DNA of 64,000 bases from an uncultured Clostridia bacterium (GTDB lineage Bacteria > Bacillota > Clostridia > Christensenellales > UBA1242): positions 1-64,000 of the forward strand of contig CAKVHT010000002.1 of NCBI GenBank assembly GCA_934754375.1. The letters run 5' to 3'. Positions 37,944-48,000 of this stretch are shown here, in pieces. Position 1 is the first letter of the stretch, and every line of letters starts with the position of its first letter. The notes below the pieces were generated by a model that searched no databases, had not been told where the DNA came from, and saw only the letters and a program-made list of their open reading frames with translations. A program made the translations under genes and the position numbers.

Positions 37944-38646
37944 CATCTGCCTCCTCAATTTTGTTACATGTCAATTTGCCCATGTTTTTAAGCACTTCTT
38001 GGCTTGTGCCTGCGTCACTGATTTTGCCTTTGTTCATCACAATAATTTCATCTGCACGTTCAAGCAACCTTGTTTGGTGGCTTACAACAATATATGATTT
38101 GTTTTTTTCAAAAACACTGCTTAATTTACCAAAACTCCAAAGGTCAATTCCTGCTTCAGGCTCATCAAAAATCACTGTATTGCCTTTTTTTGCCAGTGCA
38201 AGCGCCAATTCAACACGTTTTTGCTCGCCACCCGACAATGTTTTGTCAAAATCACGATTAATATAATCTCTTGCACAAATGCCTACTTTTGAAAGATATT
38301 CACAAGCGGTTGGAATACTGTTATTGCATTGCGTTGCGATATCAATCATATCTTTAATTGTAAGCCCTTTAAACACAACAGGTTGTTGAAAAGCATAATT
38401 TACTCCCAAATTTGCACGTTCATCAATCGTCAAATTTGTTATGTCCATGCCATTCAAAATCACTTTGCCAGATGTCGGTTTAACAATGCCCATGATTATT
38501 TTTGTCAATGTAGATTTCCCGCTGCCATTATGTCCCGTGATTGCTGTTATGCAGTTATCTTTAAATGTGTATGAAAAATTGTCAAGAATGGTTTTCTTTT
38601 CTTTGCCATTTTTAACAATATAACTAATATTTTTAAGTTCCAGCAT
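37930..38646 (-). CDS. sufC: SufC-type ABC ATPase for Fe-S cluster assembly
   Basis: A 238-residue soluble ABC ATPase. Walker A is GHNGSGKST at 39-47, the signature LSGGEQKRVELALAL, and Walker B VIFDEPEAGIDLWSF, whose GIDLW extension is typical of SufC relatives in two-gene systems. The H-loop is VVSHQ. No membrane domain is present. It would bind the SufB-like partner encoded directly downstream with a 14-base overlap and power scaffold rearrangement during cluster assembly. The start has an AGGAG site. It has its own promoter with an extended -10 and is the first gene of a two-gene operon. Confidence 0.9.
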   Translation of the reverse strand: MLELKNISYIVKNGKEKKTILDNFSYTFKDNCITAITGHNGSGKSTLTKIIMGIVKPTSGKVILNGMDITNLTIDERANLGVNYAFQQPVVFKGLTIKDMIDIATQCNNSIPTACEYLSKVGICARDYINRDFDKTLSGGEQKRVELALALAKKGNTVIFDEPEAGIDLWSFGKLSSVFEKNKSYIVVSHQTRLLERADEIIVMNKGKISDAGTSQEVLKNMGKLTCNKIEEADDETR

Positions 38647-38664
38647 TAAAATCTCCTCGTTTAA

Positions 38665-38693
38665 AGTGTAGCATAACCATATAAAAAAATCAA
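38665..38693 (-). promoter_or_regulatory. Promoter of the sufC-sufB operon (extended -10)
   Basis: Minus strand TTGATT (38688-38693), 17-base spacer, TACACT (38665-38670), preceded by TGC as an extended -10. Confidence 0.7.
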
Positions 38694-38733
38694 TTTATTG
38701 CATCACACTTAAATCTGTTTATTATTACCACAA

Positions 38734-38767
38734 TAAAAAAAGGAATAGTTACAAAACTATGCCCTTT
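38734..38767 (-). terminator. Intrinsic terminator overlapping the end of the surface operon
   Basis: Minus strand AAAGG..ATAGTT / AACTAT..CCTTT with a small internal loop and a four-base loop, then a T run. The stop codon of the last gene lies inside the stem. Confidence 0.75.
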
Positions 38768-39536
38768 CGAAATAAACATTGATTTCCATTGTGAAGTTAT
38801 CAGTTGTTAAAGTCTCTTCGTACGCATTGTCTAGAACGACACCGTTGAATAAGTCTATGCGTCTGCCACCAGCAATGGCTGAGTTGCTAACATACTTTCC
38901 GTCCTCGGTCGAATGGAACAAATCGTGATTGTATTCATAAGCAAAAGTGTTGTTAAGTTTTACACCTGCTTGGAAAACTTCAATTGTGAAATAAACGTTA
39001 TAGTTGCCAGAAGAATGAATATCAATGTCTGTATCAATAAGATAGACCCTGTTGCCTTTCACACCAATTGGCGTACGGAACTTGTTCAACTGTTGACCGT
39101 CGACATAACAATCAGCAGACACGTTGCCATGCACTTTGATTTCGCAGTTATTAACCATACGTTGAATACCAACGATAACCGCAATTGTTGTGATTGCCGC
39201 AACAAGCAAAATTATAAGAGTAATAATAACAAATCGGTTACGTGTAACACGGCTTCGATATTGTTTTAAGTTGTTTTCGTTGATAGTTTCCAAGTCATCA
39301 ATACTGATGTTTGATGATTTTAAATGGTCTTTTGTTTTTTGTTTCTTTTTAGCAATTGGCTTTTGTGCCTGGGTTTCACTTAAAGTGCTTTTTGGCACAA
39401 TAGGTGTTTGCCTTGCTGAGATTGTTTCGCTTGGGGTTTGTGGTGGTACTGGTCTGCTAGCGGATGAAAAATTAGGCGCAGATGATTGCGTCGGTCTTGA
39501 TTGTAAATTTGGTGAATTTATATCTTTTTCTGCCAT
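38757..39536 (-). CDS. Single-pass membrane protein with Pro/Ser-rich cytoplasmic tail, last gene of SipW operon
   Basis: A 259-residue protein. Residues 1-100 are hydrophilic and rich in Pro, Ser, Thr, Gln and Lys (RPVPPQTPSETIS; KKKQKTKD). One membrane helix follows at 101-124 (RFVIITLIILLVAAITTIAVIVG), preceded by basic residues, so the long N-terminus should be cytoplasmic. The outer domain (125-259) starts with a Cys pair (NNCEIKVHGNVSADCYVDG) and is beta-rich. It resembles a small Ig-like or TasA-like fold, but no family is claimed. It lies 12 bases behind the LamG-bearing protein gene and is the last of six. It may act as the membrane base or assembly partner of the secreted proteins. 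Confidence 0.8.
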   Translation of the reverse strand: MAEKDINSPNLQSRPTQSSAPNFSSASRPVPPQTPSETISARQTPIVPKSTLSETQAQKPIAKKKQKTKDHLKSSNISIDDLETINENNLKQYRSRVTRNRFVIITLIILLVAAITTIAVIVGIQRMVNNCEIKVHGNVSADCYVDGQQLNKFRTPIGVKGNRVYLIDTDIDIHSSGNYNVYFTIEVFQAGVKLNNTFAYEYNHDLFHSTEDGKYVSNSAIAGGRRIDLFNGVVLDNAYEETLTTDNFTMEINVYFERA

Positions 39537-39548
39537 AATCTCCCCTTT

Positions 39549-41303
39549 TTAAATGGTAACACTTTCAACCACAATTTCCATATAAATGCTGTTGCCACCC
39601 AAAAGATTTGCAACACTGCTGAATTCTATTGAAAATGACTGCATCAAATATTTGCTTGTGACTGCCGTACTGGTTGCAGGTTCAAACATCACATTTTGAC
39701 CTGAACTGTTTTTGTAGTAATAGTAGCCGTCAGTTGAATTATATACAAAACCATTTGTTGAACTTGTTGGTGCTGTCATACCCGCAATTGATGATGTAAG
39801 TAAAACCTTGCCATTTAATGTTGTTGCATAGAAATTAACTTTGTATCTAATGCCAAAAGATGAACCTAAATCTTCATTTTTAAGCAACAATTTAAGTTGA
39901 TTTTGAGTGCCTTCGCCCCCTGATGTAAATGTTCCAGTGCCAGCATTTGTATAAAATTTGCTTTCCACAAGATCATACATGCCAACGGTTCCACTTCCAT
40001 TTACACAAGCAACAAAATCTCTTATCAAAACATTGCTTGTGTTGTAAACTTTGACACTTGAGGCATTCCAGTTTGCAGACCAAGCAGTATCTTGCCAACA
40101 GCCGAAAGAGACCACTTTTGTTGAAGTGTTAGGATTAACTTTCAACTTTAAATGTTTAAGTCCATTGTTTGTTAACTGGCTCTTTGTATAGTTTGTTGAT
40201 AATACTGTGCCTGTTATTCCATTAAATACAATACCTTCAGAGCCTGCATAGATATATGGTGCGGTTGGATAACTTGAAAACAACATAGGGTTATAAGTGG
40301 GATCCGTTGTAAATTCTATTTCACACTCCAACATACCAACATTTTTCCACTCCACACCTGTGTTTATACTTGCAGTTTTTGTTGAAGCCTCCCCATGATT
40401 TGCCGTCACATAGTTAATTGAGTTGTATCCTGTTGGCAAATCATTTAATGTAACCTTGTTGTTTGTTTTGTTTGTTGTGTTATATGCTAGGCTAACACCT
40501 GCGCCTGAAATTTGTTCCGCACCAGCTGTAAATGTTCCTGTGCCTTGGTTGGTGTAAAATTTATCTTCAACTAAATCATACATACCAATCGTTCCACTTG
40601 AATTTTTGGCTGGAACAAGATTTCGCACCAAGATACCATTATTATATATCTTGAAATTATACAACTTCATACATGACTCATTGCCCAGTCCTGAAAATAT
40701 ACCATTTGAGTAAGATTGATATGACATAAATAAAATCATTGGTTTGGCAGTAAAAGTAGATACTGAAACTCCTGTGTTATATTCCTTTTCATTTAAAGTC
40801 GCCAAATCCACTTGATTCCTAAATCGGTATCTTGTTTTTGTTTTGACAGTTAAATTGGTGGTTATTTGTCTATTGTTATAATCCACCCTAATTGTATCAG
40901 GAAGAACAAAGGCTGTGAAACTATTTGAATTCATACTTGTGCGAGAACAATATAATGCTTGATTTTTTGATACAGTAAACATAAAATCCATATCAATTGA
41001 TGTGCTGCCGTTTGCTGTATAACCTGTATCAATATACTGCGTGCCAGTGGACTCAATATACTCAAGTTGAGTGTAGCCGGTTGGAAGAGACTTTGAAAGC
41101 AGTGTTTGTGTGCCGGCGGAATCTTCTTGATAAACATTTAGGTTGGCCTCACCTGTTTTGATAACTGTGTTGATTGTCTTTTTATCCGCACTGCTATCTG
41201 TGAACCATGCCCCTGTAACATTCACAATAGAAAACAAAAGACTTATCAGTAAAACAAATACTGATAAGATCATAATCAAGTTCGACCCCTTTTTGTTTAT
41301 CAT
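39549..41303 (-). CDS. SipW-type secreted protein with two LamG-like modules
   Basis: A 584-residue protein starting at the ATG at 41303 (MINKKGSNL) behind AGGAGAG. The longer frame to 41384 overlaps the previous gene and is rejected. The signal peptide ends in the SipW/TasA-type motif VTGAWFTDSSADK (about 29-41). A strand typical of camelysin/TasA proteins (TGEANLNVYQED) follows. Two modules of about 180-190 residues come next: the first at about 73-265 opens LPTGYTQLEYIESTGTQYID and closes GMYDLVEDKFYTNQGTGTF, and the second at about 287-470 closes GMYDLVESKFYTNAGTGTF. These are LamG/concanavalin-like modules common in gut bacterial surface proteins. The C-terminus returns to a TasA-like pattern (NSTDGYYYYKNSSGQN). 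The modules seem inserted in the TasA-like fold. Confidence 0.85.
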   Translation of the reverse strand: MINKKGSNLIMILSVFVLLISLLFSIVNVTGAWFTDSSADKKTINTVIKTGEANLNVYQEDSAGTQTLLSKSLPTGYTQLEYIESTGTQYIDTGYTANGSTSIDMDFMFTVSKNQALYCSRTSMNSNSFTAFVLPDTIRVDYNNRQITTNLTVKTKTRYRFRNQVDLATLNEKEYNTGVSVSTFTAKPMILFMSYQSYSNGIFSGLGNESCMKLYNFKIYNNGILVRNLVPAKNSSGTIGMYDLVEDKFYTNQGTGTFTAGAEQISGAGVSLAYNTTNKTNNKVTLNDLPTGYNSINYVTANHGEASTKTASINTGVEWKNVGMLECEIEFTTDPTYNPMLFSSYPTAPYIYAGSEGIVFNGITGTVLSTNYTKSQLTNNGLKHLKLKVNPNTSTKVVSFGCWQDTAWSANWNASSVKVYNTSNVLIRDFVACVNGSGTVGMYDLVESKFYTNAGTGTFTSGGEGTQNQLKLLLKNEDLGSSFGIRYKVNFYATTLNGKVLLTSSIAGMTAPTSSTNGFVYNSTDGYYYYKNSSGQNVMFEPATSTAVTSKYLMQSFSIEFSSVANLLGGNSIYMEIVVESVTI

Positions 41304-41310
41304 TGCTCTC

Positions 41311-41970
41311 CTATGGAAGCAAACCAGCCGCAGTGCTACCCCATAAGGCTGTAACAGCGGTTTTGTTTGCTTGGACAGCCTCATAACTGATTGTTATTTT
41401 AAGATAACTATCTGTTAAATCTGCTGGTGCAGAAATTGAAATTGTTGCGCCTGTTGCGAAGTCATAACAATCGGCTGAAGCTGAAATAACTGATTGAATA
41501 TAATAGTAACCATCAGTATCAGTAACAACTGATGATGTTTTTGTTAAAATGATATAACTGCCATAATTTGTGGTGTCTGATGAAGCTGTGTAACTATTGC
41601 CAGATTTTTCCATTTTGTAAGCATTTACTTTGAAACGAACATAGCCGTCACAATTGTTCACATTTGGCATAATTCCCAAACTTGTGATTGTTTGTGTGCC
41701 ATCGCTGGTTTTAAACCCGAAAGACACACCACGCAATAAGTTGACTGTGTCTGGATTAACTGTAAATTCAGTTTCCCCAGTTGATGTTGCCTGATTATTG
41801 CCAGATGTTTTATAACCAAATGTATATTTCATTTCATAAAAAGTTAAACCGCCCTCCACTGTTGCACGTGCTGTAAAATAAGCATAAACAACATTGAAAC
41901 CACACAAAAACACAAATACTAACATGAGTATTTTGCCAAATATATTAATTGTTTTGTTGGTTTTTTTCAT
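41311..41970 (-). CDS. TasA/camelysin-like secreted protein
   Basis: A 219-residue protein. The signal peptide (about 1-32) ends in VVYAYFTARATVEGG, the AYFT motif that marks SipW substrates such as TasA and CalY. The mature part is beta-rich, with a conserved-looking segment CDGYVRFKVNAYKM and DGYYYIQSVIS near the middle, as in TasA-like Ig folds. TasA proteins form extracellular fibres in Bacillus biofilms, and a similar structural role is likely but not shown. It lies 17 bases after the 791-residue gene and 7 before the next start, consistent with one operon. Confidence 0.85.
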   Translation of the reverse strand: MKKTNKTINIFGKILMLVFVFLCGFNVVYAYFTARATVEGGLTFYEMKYTFGYKTSGNNQATSTGETEFTVNPDTVNLLRGVSFGFKTSDGTQTITSLGIMPNVNNCDGYVRFKVNAYKMEKSGNSYTASSDTTNYGSYIILTKTSSVVTDTDGYYYIQSVISASADCYDFATGATISISAPADLTDSYLKITISYEAVQANKTAVTALWGSTAAGLLP

Positions 41971-41987
41971 GGCAATTCCTTTTATGA

Positions 41988-44363
41988 TTATCTATACAAT
42001 GCCTGATAGTTTGCAAGCACTGCTGTTGGCCAACCTGCAGTTGTCAATTCTGCACTTGAAATAAGCATACCAGTTGTGTCTTCAATTGTGCTTGCTGAAA
42101 TAACTGTGTCAGTTGCTGTGACTGAAACTGGAATAATTTGACCTGGACGAATAAGCCCTGCGAAATATGAATATCCAGCATTTGTGAAGAAATAACCATT
42201 GCTATCTGTAACTGTGCCATTGAAGCGCAAATAATATGACTTTGTTGTTGAATTGTTGATAAAATATGCCTCACCTGTTGTTTCATTCACAAATTGAACA
42301 TCTGCGACACTGCTTTCAACCGTGCCTGTTAATGTGTAGTTACTGAAATCGTAAATTTGTGCTGATGTAACAGTCATTGTGCCCATCAAAACTTTTTCAC
42401 CCGGATTGATTTGGCTTGAAATTGTTTTGGTTGTTGGGTTTGCGGCAGTTTGCCAGCCCGCAAATATGTAATATTTTGTGCTTGAACTCCATGCTGAATT
42501 TGTGTTTTGAACATAGTTTGAGCCATTATAGATGTAATATTTCCAATAGTTTCTATCCCAATTTGCTGGGGCTGTTGTTTGATTGTTACCTGAAAATTCA
42601 GTCATGCCCAATTGGGTGCTATAATAATTATAACTAACCGACAAGCTTAAACCAGAAAGAACGTTTGTGGAAAGATTTTTTGCATACAATTTTGCTGTTG
42701 TACCTGAAATTTCAGTTTCCAAAACCAATTGGCTATCATCAGCGGTTGAAGTTGTGGCTGTGATTGTTGGCACAAGTTCAATCCAAACGTCACTGCCTGC
42801 ATAGGCTGAATTTGCAGCGACAATATCAGCCAAAAGACCATTGGCAATTTGGAACCTTGTGCAGATTGTCATTGCTGAATATGGTGCAATGATTTGACCG
42901 CTGTTTTTGCTTCCGCCTGTAGGTATTGTAACCCTTGTGGTTGACGTGAACACATCACGAGCCCAGTGTGTTGAATTAGCAAAGTCATAAATTTTCCCGT
43001 ATTCCGCTGTTGCATTACCATTGCTGATATAAACTTTGATTGCATAACTAGCACTCACTGAAAGTTTGTTTGCAGTGTTGTTTACCACACGAATTTGTGT
43101 TTTGAATGTTTCAGCACCTGTTGCTGTTGATTGATACAATGCAGCATCGTATTTTGAAGTGTTTATAACTGAATAACTGCTTGTTGGCATTGTTGCTGTG
43201 ATTGAACTATCTGTGATTGTTGTGATTGTTGCTGTACCGATGCCATTTCTTGTTGTGATATTGCCCAATTCGTTGAGATTGACAATTGTTTCAATATGGA
43301 AGTTTGAATAATCTGCATTTGAATAATAACCACGTGTTACAACTTCAACCGAATCCAAAATATCCACATACACCGCGGTGTGTGCTGGAATAATGTAACT
43401 ATAAGTCCTTATCTCTTGCACTTGGGTGTTATCGCTTGGATATGTTTCATTTGTCCAGTTGTCAGCAAAGTCATATTTGATTGTGTTGTTTACAACATGG
43501 ACGTCACTTGGCGAAGTCGAACCTGAGTCAGCAACCCAGTTGCCAACTGCACGAGCTTTGATTTTTACTGTGCTTGCACCTGTTATAATATAAGCACCAA
43601 CGCCAACATAATTTTTGTTGCCAAATATCTTTTTGATTGCTGTTGTTGTTGCCTCGCTGTTGCCTTGTTCAAGATTGGTTACACTGCCAGATCTGAATGC
43701 TGTTTTACCCTCTGGCGCTTTTGGTTTATAACTGCCTTTATCTGTTTGATTGTACATCACAACAAAAGCATCCGTGCCTGTGTAACTGCTTGCTTTTCTA
43801 GCTTGATATTCCGCATAAGCTGAACCCGCTGTGCCAGATTGGTCAAGAGTTTCACTTTCTTTTACAATTTTAACATTTGTGATATTGATTTTTAACGATT
43901 TGTTGTTATAAGTTTCATCATAACAATCAACAAAGTTAACACCAACAATGATTGGCAGTTTACCTGTGCCTTTTTGAACTGTATCACGATAATATATCCT
44001 GCCGTTATCCACAATCCAAGCATTTCTATTTGAAAAGTTCAATATTACATTAGAGCTATCTAAACCGCCTGTCCATTCAAGACTATATTCAACATAAAAT
44101 TTAAAGTTGTAATCATAAGAATATTGTAAAGCAATTTCATATTCTTTTGCACCATCGCCGAATGGTATGCCGTTTGGCAAACTATCATTGACAATTTGAT
44201 AACTTTGATTTGGCAAATACATTCCTGTTGCGTAGCCTGAATTGTGGCTTTTGCTCCAACTAAATGCCGCATAAACGACACTGGTTGTAAATGCAAAAAC
44301 TGCGCCCAATAAGACGCATAGTATTTTTATTAGATTGCCTTGTTTTTTCTTTTTTGCAATCAT
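41988..44363 (-). CDS. Large SipW-type secreted surface protein
   Basis: A 791-residue protein. The N-terminus is MIAKKKKQGN, then a hydrophobic core (IKILCVLLGAVFAFTTSVVYA) and AAFSWSKSHNSGY, resembling SipW cleavage sites. The ribosome site is an unusual GGGGG run. The mature part is Thr/Ser/Tyr-rich and beta-rich, with repeated patterns of about 150-200 residues, for example VEVVTRGYYSNADYSNFHIETIV and VWIELVPTITATTSTADD. No catalytic motif and no family is recognised outside the signal. It is third in the operon after the signal peptidase, so it is probably a substrate and a structural surface component. Confidence 0.82.
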   Translation of the reverse strand: MIAKKKKQGNLIKILCVLLGAVFAFTTSVVYAAFSWSKSHNSGYATGMYLPNQSYQIVNDSLPNGIPFGDGAKEYEIALQYSYDYNFKFYVEYSLEWTGGLDSSNVILNFSNRNAWIVDNGRIYYRDTVQKGTGKLPIIVGVNFVDCYDETYNNKSLKINITNVKIVKESETLDQSGTAGSAYAEYQARKASSYTGTDAFVVMYNQTDKGSYKPKAPEGKTAFRSGSVTNLEQGNSEATTTAIKKIFGNKNYVGVGAYIITGASTVKIKARAVGNWVADSGSTSPSDVHVVNNTIKYDFADNWTNETYPSDNTQVQEIRTYSYIIPAHTAVYVDILDSVEVVTRGYYSNADYSNFHIETIVNLNELGNITTRNGIGTATITTITDSSITATMPTSSYSVINTSKYDAALYQSTATGAETFKTQIRVVNNTANKLSVSASYAIKVYISNGNATAEYGKIYDFANSTHWARDVFTSTTRVTIPTGGSKNSGQIIAPYSAMTICTRFQIANGLLADIVAANSAYAGSDVWIELVPTITATTSTADDSQLVLETEISGTTAKLYAKNLSTNVLSGLSLSVSYNYYSTQLGMTEFSGNNQTTAPANWDRNYWKYYIYNGSNYVQNTNSAWSSSTKYYIFAGWQTAANPTTKTISSQINPGEKVLMGTMTVTSAQIYDFSNYTLTGTVESSVADVQFVNETTGEAYFINNSTTKSYYLRFNGTVTDSNGYFFTNAGYSYFAGLIRPGQIIPVSVTATDTVISASTIEDTTGMLISSAELTTAGWPTAVLANYQALYR

Positions 44364-44402
44364 GCTAAAAACCCCCTGTTTTTGCTTTCATTCTGTTTGA
44401 TA

Positions 44403-45020
44403 TTAATATACCAGCCTTTTTGCATTGCGCATTTCAATTTCGTTTTGCGCAACATAAGTGAAGCACCACAAACCTAAAATGATTGTGATAAACAACATTT
44501 TATGTTCGGCTATAAAATCCACATAACTGCCATAATTTGCAATGTTGGTTACAACTTTGCCTTCTATTTGATTTGCTGATACATATTGATACAATGCTGA
44601 TGCTTCTGTCCTGACTTGTCCCAAAGACTTATCTTTAATTGCGTCAGCTTCTTGTTGCCATGTCCAGCCATCTTCTGCTGAACCATATTGGAAACCTACA
44701 TTGTCGCCATGACAGATATACACATCATCTTTGATTGCAATAAGGCGGTGAACTGTTGGCAAGTTACCTGAACCAGTTTGGTCAAATTTAAGCACATCGC
44801 CAACTTTATACTCTTTTGCAGAGTGCACAACCACCATGTCCCCAACTTTGATTTCTGGCTCCATACTGCCAGTTAAAACTTTGTATGGCCTAAAGTGAAA
44901 GGCATATACAAATATAAGGCAAATTGCCAAAATAATCACAATACCAATTGCAAGATTATATATAAGTTGTTTTGTAAATTTAAATGCTTTATTTTCTAAA
45001 ATCTGATCGTTGTAATTCAT
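44403..45020 (-). CDS. SipW-type (ER/archaeal-like) signal peptidase I
   Basis: A 205-residue membrane peptidase of the S26B class. Membrane helices lie at about 18-41 (IYNLAIGIVIILAICLIFVYAF) and near 176-193 (MLFITIILGLWCFTYVA). The catalytic serine is S52 in LTGSMEPEIKVGDM, and a histidine (H91 in PTVHRLIAI) replaces the lysine of bacterial LepB, as in SipW and eukaryotic signal peptidases. An acidic residue is in CHGDN (D106). In Bacillus, SipW processes TasA and TapA. Here three candidate substrates follow in the same operon, 8 bases after the 3012-residue lipoprotein gene. The start has AAGGGG upstream. Confidence 0.93.
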   Translation of the reverse strand: MNYNDQILENKAFKFTKQLIYNLAIGIVIILAICLIFVYAFHFRPYKVLTGSMEPEIKVGDMVVVHSAKEYKVGDVLKFDQTGSGNLPTVHRLIAIKDDVYICHGDNVGFQYGSAEDGWTWQQEADAIKDKSLGQVRTEASALYQYVSANQIEGKVVTNIANYGSYVDFIAEHKMLFITIILGLWCFTYVAQNEIEMRNAKRLVY

Positions 45021-45028
45021 ATTTCCCC

Positions 45029-48000
45029 TTAATCAATTTGTGTACAACCAGTTGGATTGTAATTATTTTGGCTTGATCCGCCATAAATACCCATCAATTC
45101 AACAGATTTATAATCTGAACTGAATTGTGTTTTGTTTGTGAATGTTTGATTGATTTTGCAATTTGATATGCTTGCCATCGTGCCATTGTTTGATGTAACA
45201 TACCCTGTCACAAAACCGATATATAATTTGTTGCTGTTTGAAATTGACAAATTGAATTGCAATTTGATTGTGCAATCATCAATTGAGCCACCTTGCATTT
45301 GTCCAACCAATCCACCAAGATTTGTTGTTTCAAGTGCTGTGTGATTGAATGCACCCAGCACTGTGCAACCAGTGATATTTACATTGATTGCATCGCCAAC
45401 CAAACCACCAAAGTTATCTGCGTAGATATTTGTTGTTTGGCTGATTGTTGATGTTGCATTGCTGATTTCTGCAGTTGTTGAGCCGTTGTTTGCCATATAA
45501 CCAGCCACACCACCAATTGCTTTAAACCTGCGATTTGTGTTGCTTTGTGTTACTGACAATGACACACTTGTTGCCCTTGACACACTGCTTGCAACTTTGA
45601 CACCTTTTGCATAAGCGGAGATGCCACCAACATATACACTGCCTGAAGTTGAAACGAAATCTGCTTGTACTTCAACATTAAGATTAACTATACAACCTTC
45701 AAAAGTTGTATTGACAGCTTCGCCAACCAAACCTGCAATATAGGCATTGCTTAACAACGCATAATTGCCAGCAAGTTGAATTGTTGCATTGACAACACTA
45801 ATATTTGACAATGTTGCATTGGTTGAATCCATTGCTATCAATGATGATTTTAACACATTTGTCTGTCTTTGTGCAAATGTATTGACGAATTTTGTTGGAT
45901 TATTGTCAGTTTCCGCAATATTTAAGTTTTTAATTGTTGCATTTTCAAGTTGTCTAAACAACGAGATACCTGCAAAGTTAGAAACTTGACTATTTGAGAC
46001 ATCAACATTTGTCATGCCAAACAATGAGAAATCTTTACCATCAAGCACACCAGTAAATTTGTTTGCAATGATTGCACCATTTGCGTTGATTTGTTTTGCC
46101 ATATCAACTGATGACATATTAATGGCTTGTACAAGTTCAAAATGTTTATTTGGTTTTAATGTAATGTTAAGCAATTGACTTGCATTTGCTATGCCATAAG
46201 GTGTGGTTTCACTGCCGTCACCTGATGCAAAATAATTGAAGTCAATGTCTGCGTAAGGTGTCGCAACTGATGTTAAACTATCTTTACGAACCACACTTAC
46301 TGATAATTGTGTATATTTACCAGCTGTTGTCAACGGATAAACATAATAGATTTTTCCTTCAATCTCTTGCATATAGTTTGTGTCGCCATTGTTGATTTCA
46401 ACAACTTCCACAGTTGAATCTCCCAAACTGCTACCTGCACCATTGAAGGTGTATTTTGCAATGTTATAAGAAATCCTTAACTTATCGTTTGTTTTGAAGT
46501 CTTCGGCAATTGGGATATACAAACTTAAATTTGTTTCATCAAATCTAATTTCGCCAACCGGTTGAGGACGTTCATTTGAACCTGTGAAAACATAAACCCC
46601 GCCATTGAACACCTTGCCAGTGTCAACACCAACTGCTTGAATTTTGATGGTGTAACTGCCTGTCAATTGTTCTGGTGCAACACATTTTAATTCTTGAGTT
46701 GCCAAAACAGTTTGTTCACTTGTTGATTCTGCCCCTGAACTGTCTGTCCACTCAAATGTCACTTTATAACCTTGAGCATTTTCAACTGCTTGCCAGCTTA
46801 TATAGTCATCTTTTTCTGTCGCACCTGTAACTGTTGCAAGTTTTGTAAAGCCTGTAGCACTATTAGATTGCATTGATGATATATAGTCTGCGCCAACAGC
46901 TTTTATCACAATTGAATAACTGCCAGTTTCAAGCAAATTGCCATAATTATCTGCTGTAATTGTAAAATCAATTTGAGGATTAACTGTTGTAAACGTGTAG
47001 GTTTTTGCACCTGTCAACACAACAATATATTGATTGATGTGTGCTTGGTCTAAATGCTCCCAAACAAGCACACCGTTATTGGAAACAATAACATCAGGTG
47101 AAACCTTGCTAAGCCTTACCATATCTTGAGCATCAGTATAATTGCTGTTCAAAATTTCAATGTCGTTTGTGCTATCATATTTGCCAAGTGTCAACAATTT
47201 GATTGTGTAATTGCCCGCATTGATTTTGCTTTTGCCAATGCCGTCAATACATGTATATTCGTTGTCACTGATTTCGTAGTAATAATACTCTGCACCATCA
47301 AACTCTTTTTTAAGAGTTCTATCTTTGGTAATGGTTTCTTCAATAACTCTGCCATCTTCAAATTCTATTCTAATGACTGTGCCGTTGTAATTTGCTTCGT
47401 CCTTAACTCGCCATACAATCACACCTTGTTTTATGCCAACATAATCAAGGCCTTTTGATTTTTCAATATTTGTAACTTTATCTTCATCATTGGTTTTCAC
47501 AAAGGTTGCATTCAAAATGCCTGTATCTTTTTCTTCTGTTTGAATGGCACGCACTTTGATACCAAATTTTTTGCCGTTAATCAAACTGATTTTTTCTATA
47601 ACATTTTGTTCGCCATCAACACGAGTTGCTTCAACAGTTTCAGGCAAAACATAAGTTAAAACATTGTTTGATATTGACACACCTTCACTGTATTGATTGA
47701 TTTTAAAATTATATTCACTTGTTGAACCTGCATTGTTAAGGTCTTTAACGACAAATTCATAATCAGTGATGTAAGTTTTAATTTTATCGTTAAGCACATA
47801 AGCAAGGTCAAATTGCAGTTTGCCTGAATTTACTTGCAAGTATGTGTTTGATAAACGTTTAAACGGATAACTTGTGCTAGGCACACGTGCATTTAACAAA
47901 TATCTTGAATCAAGATTTTCAGTTCCAACACCAGCAAGAGTTCGAATTTTTATCGAATAGTTGCCCGGAACAAAATATTTAGAGAATTCAAATTTCAAAT

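Noticed and set aside
41304..41384. Upstream extension of the LamG-bearing protein
   Set aside because: It overlaps the end of the previous gene and would bury the signal peptide; the ATG at 41303 has a good ribosome site.
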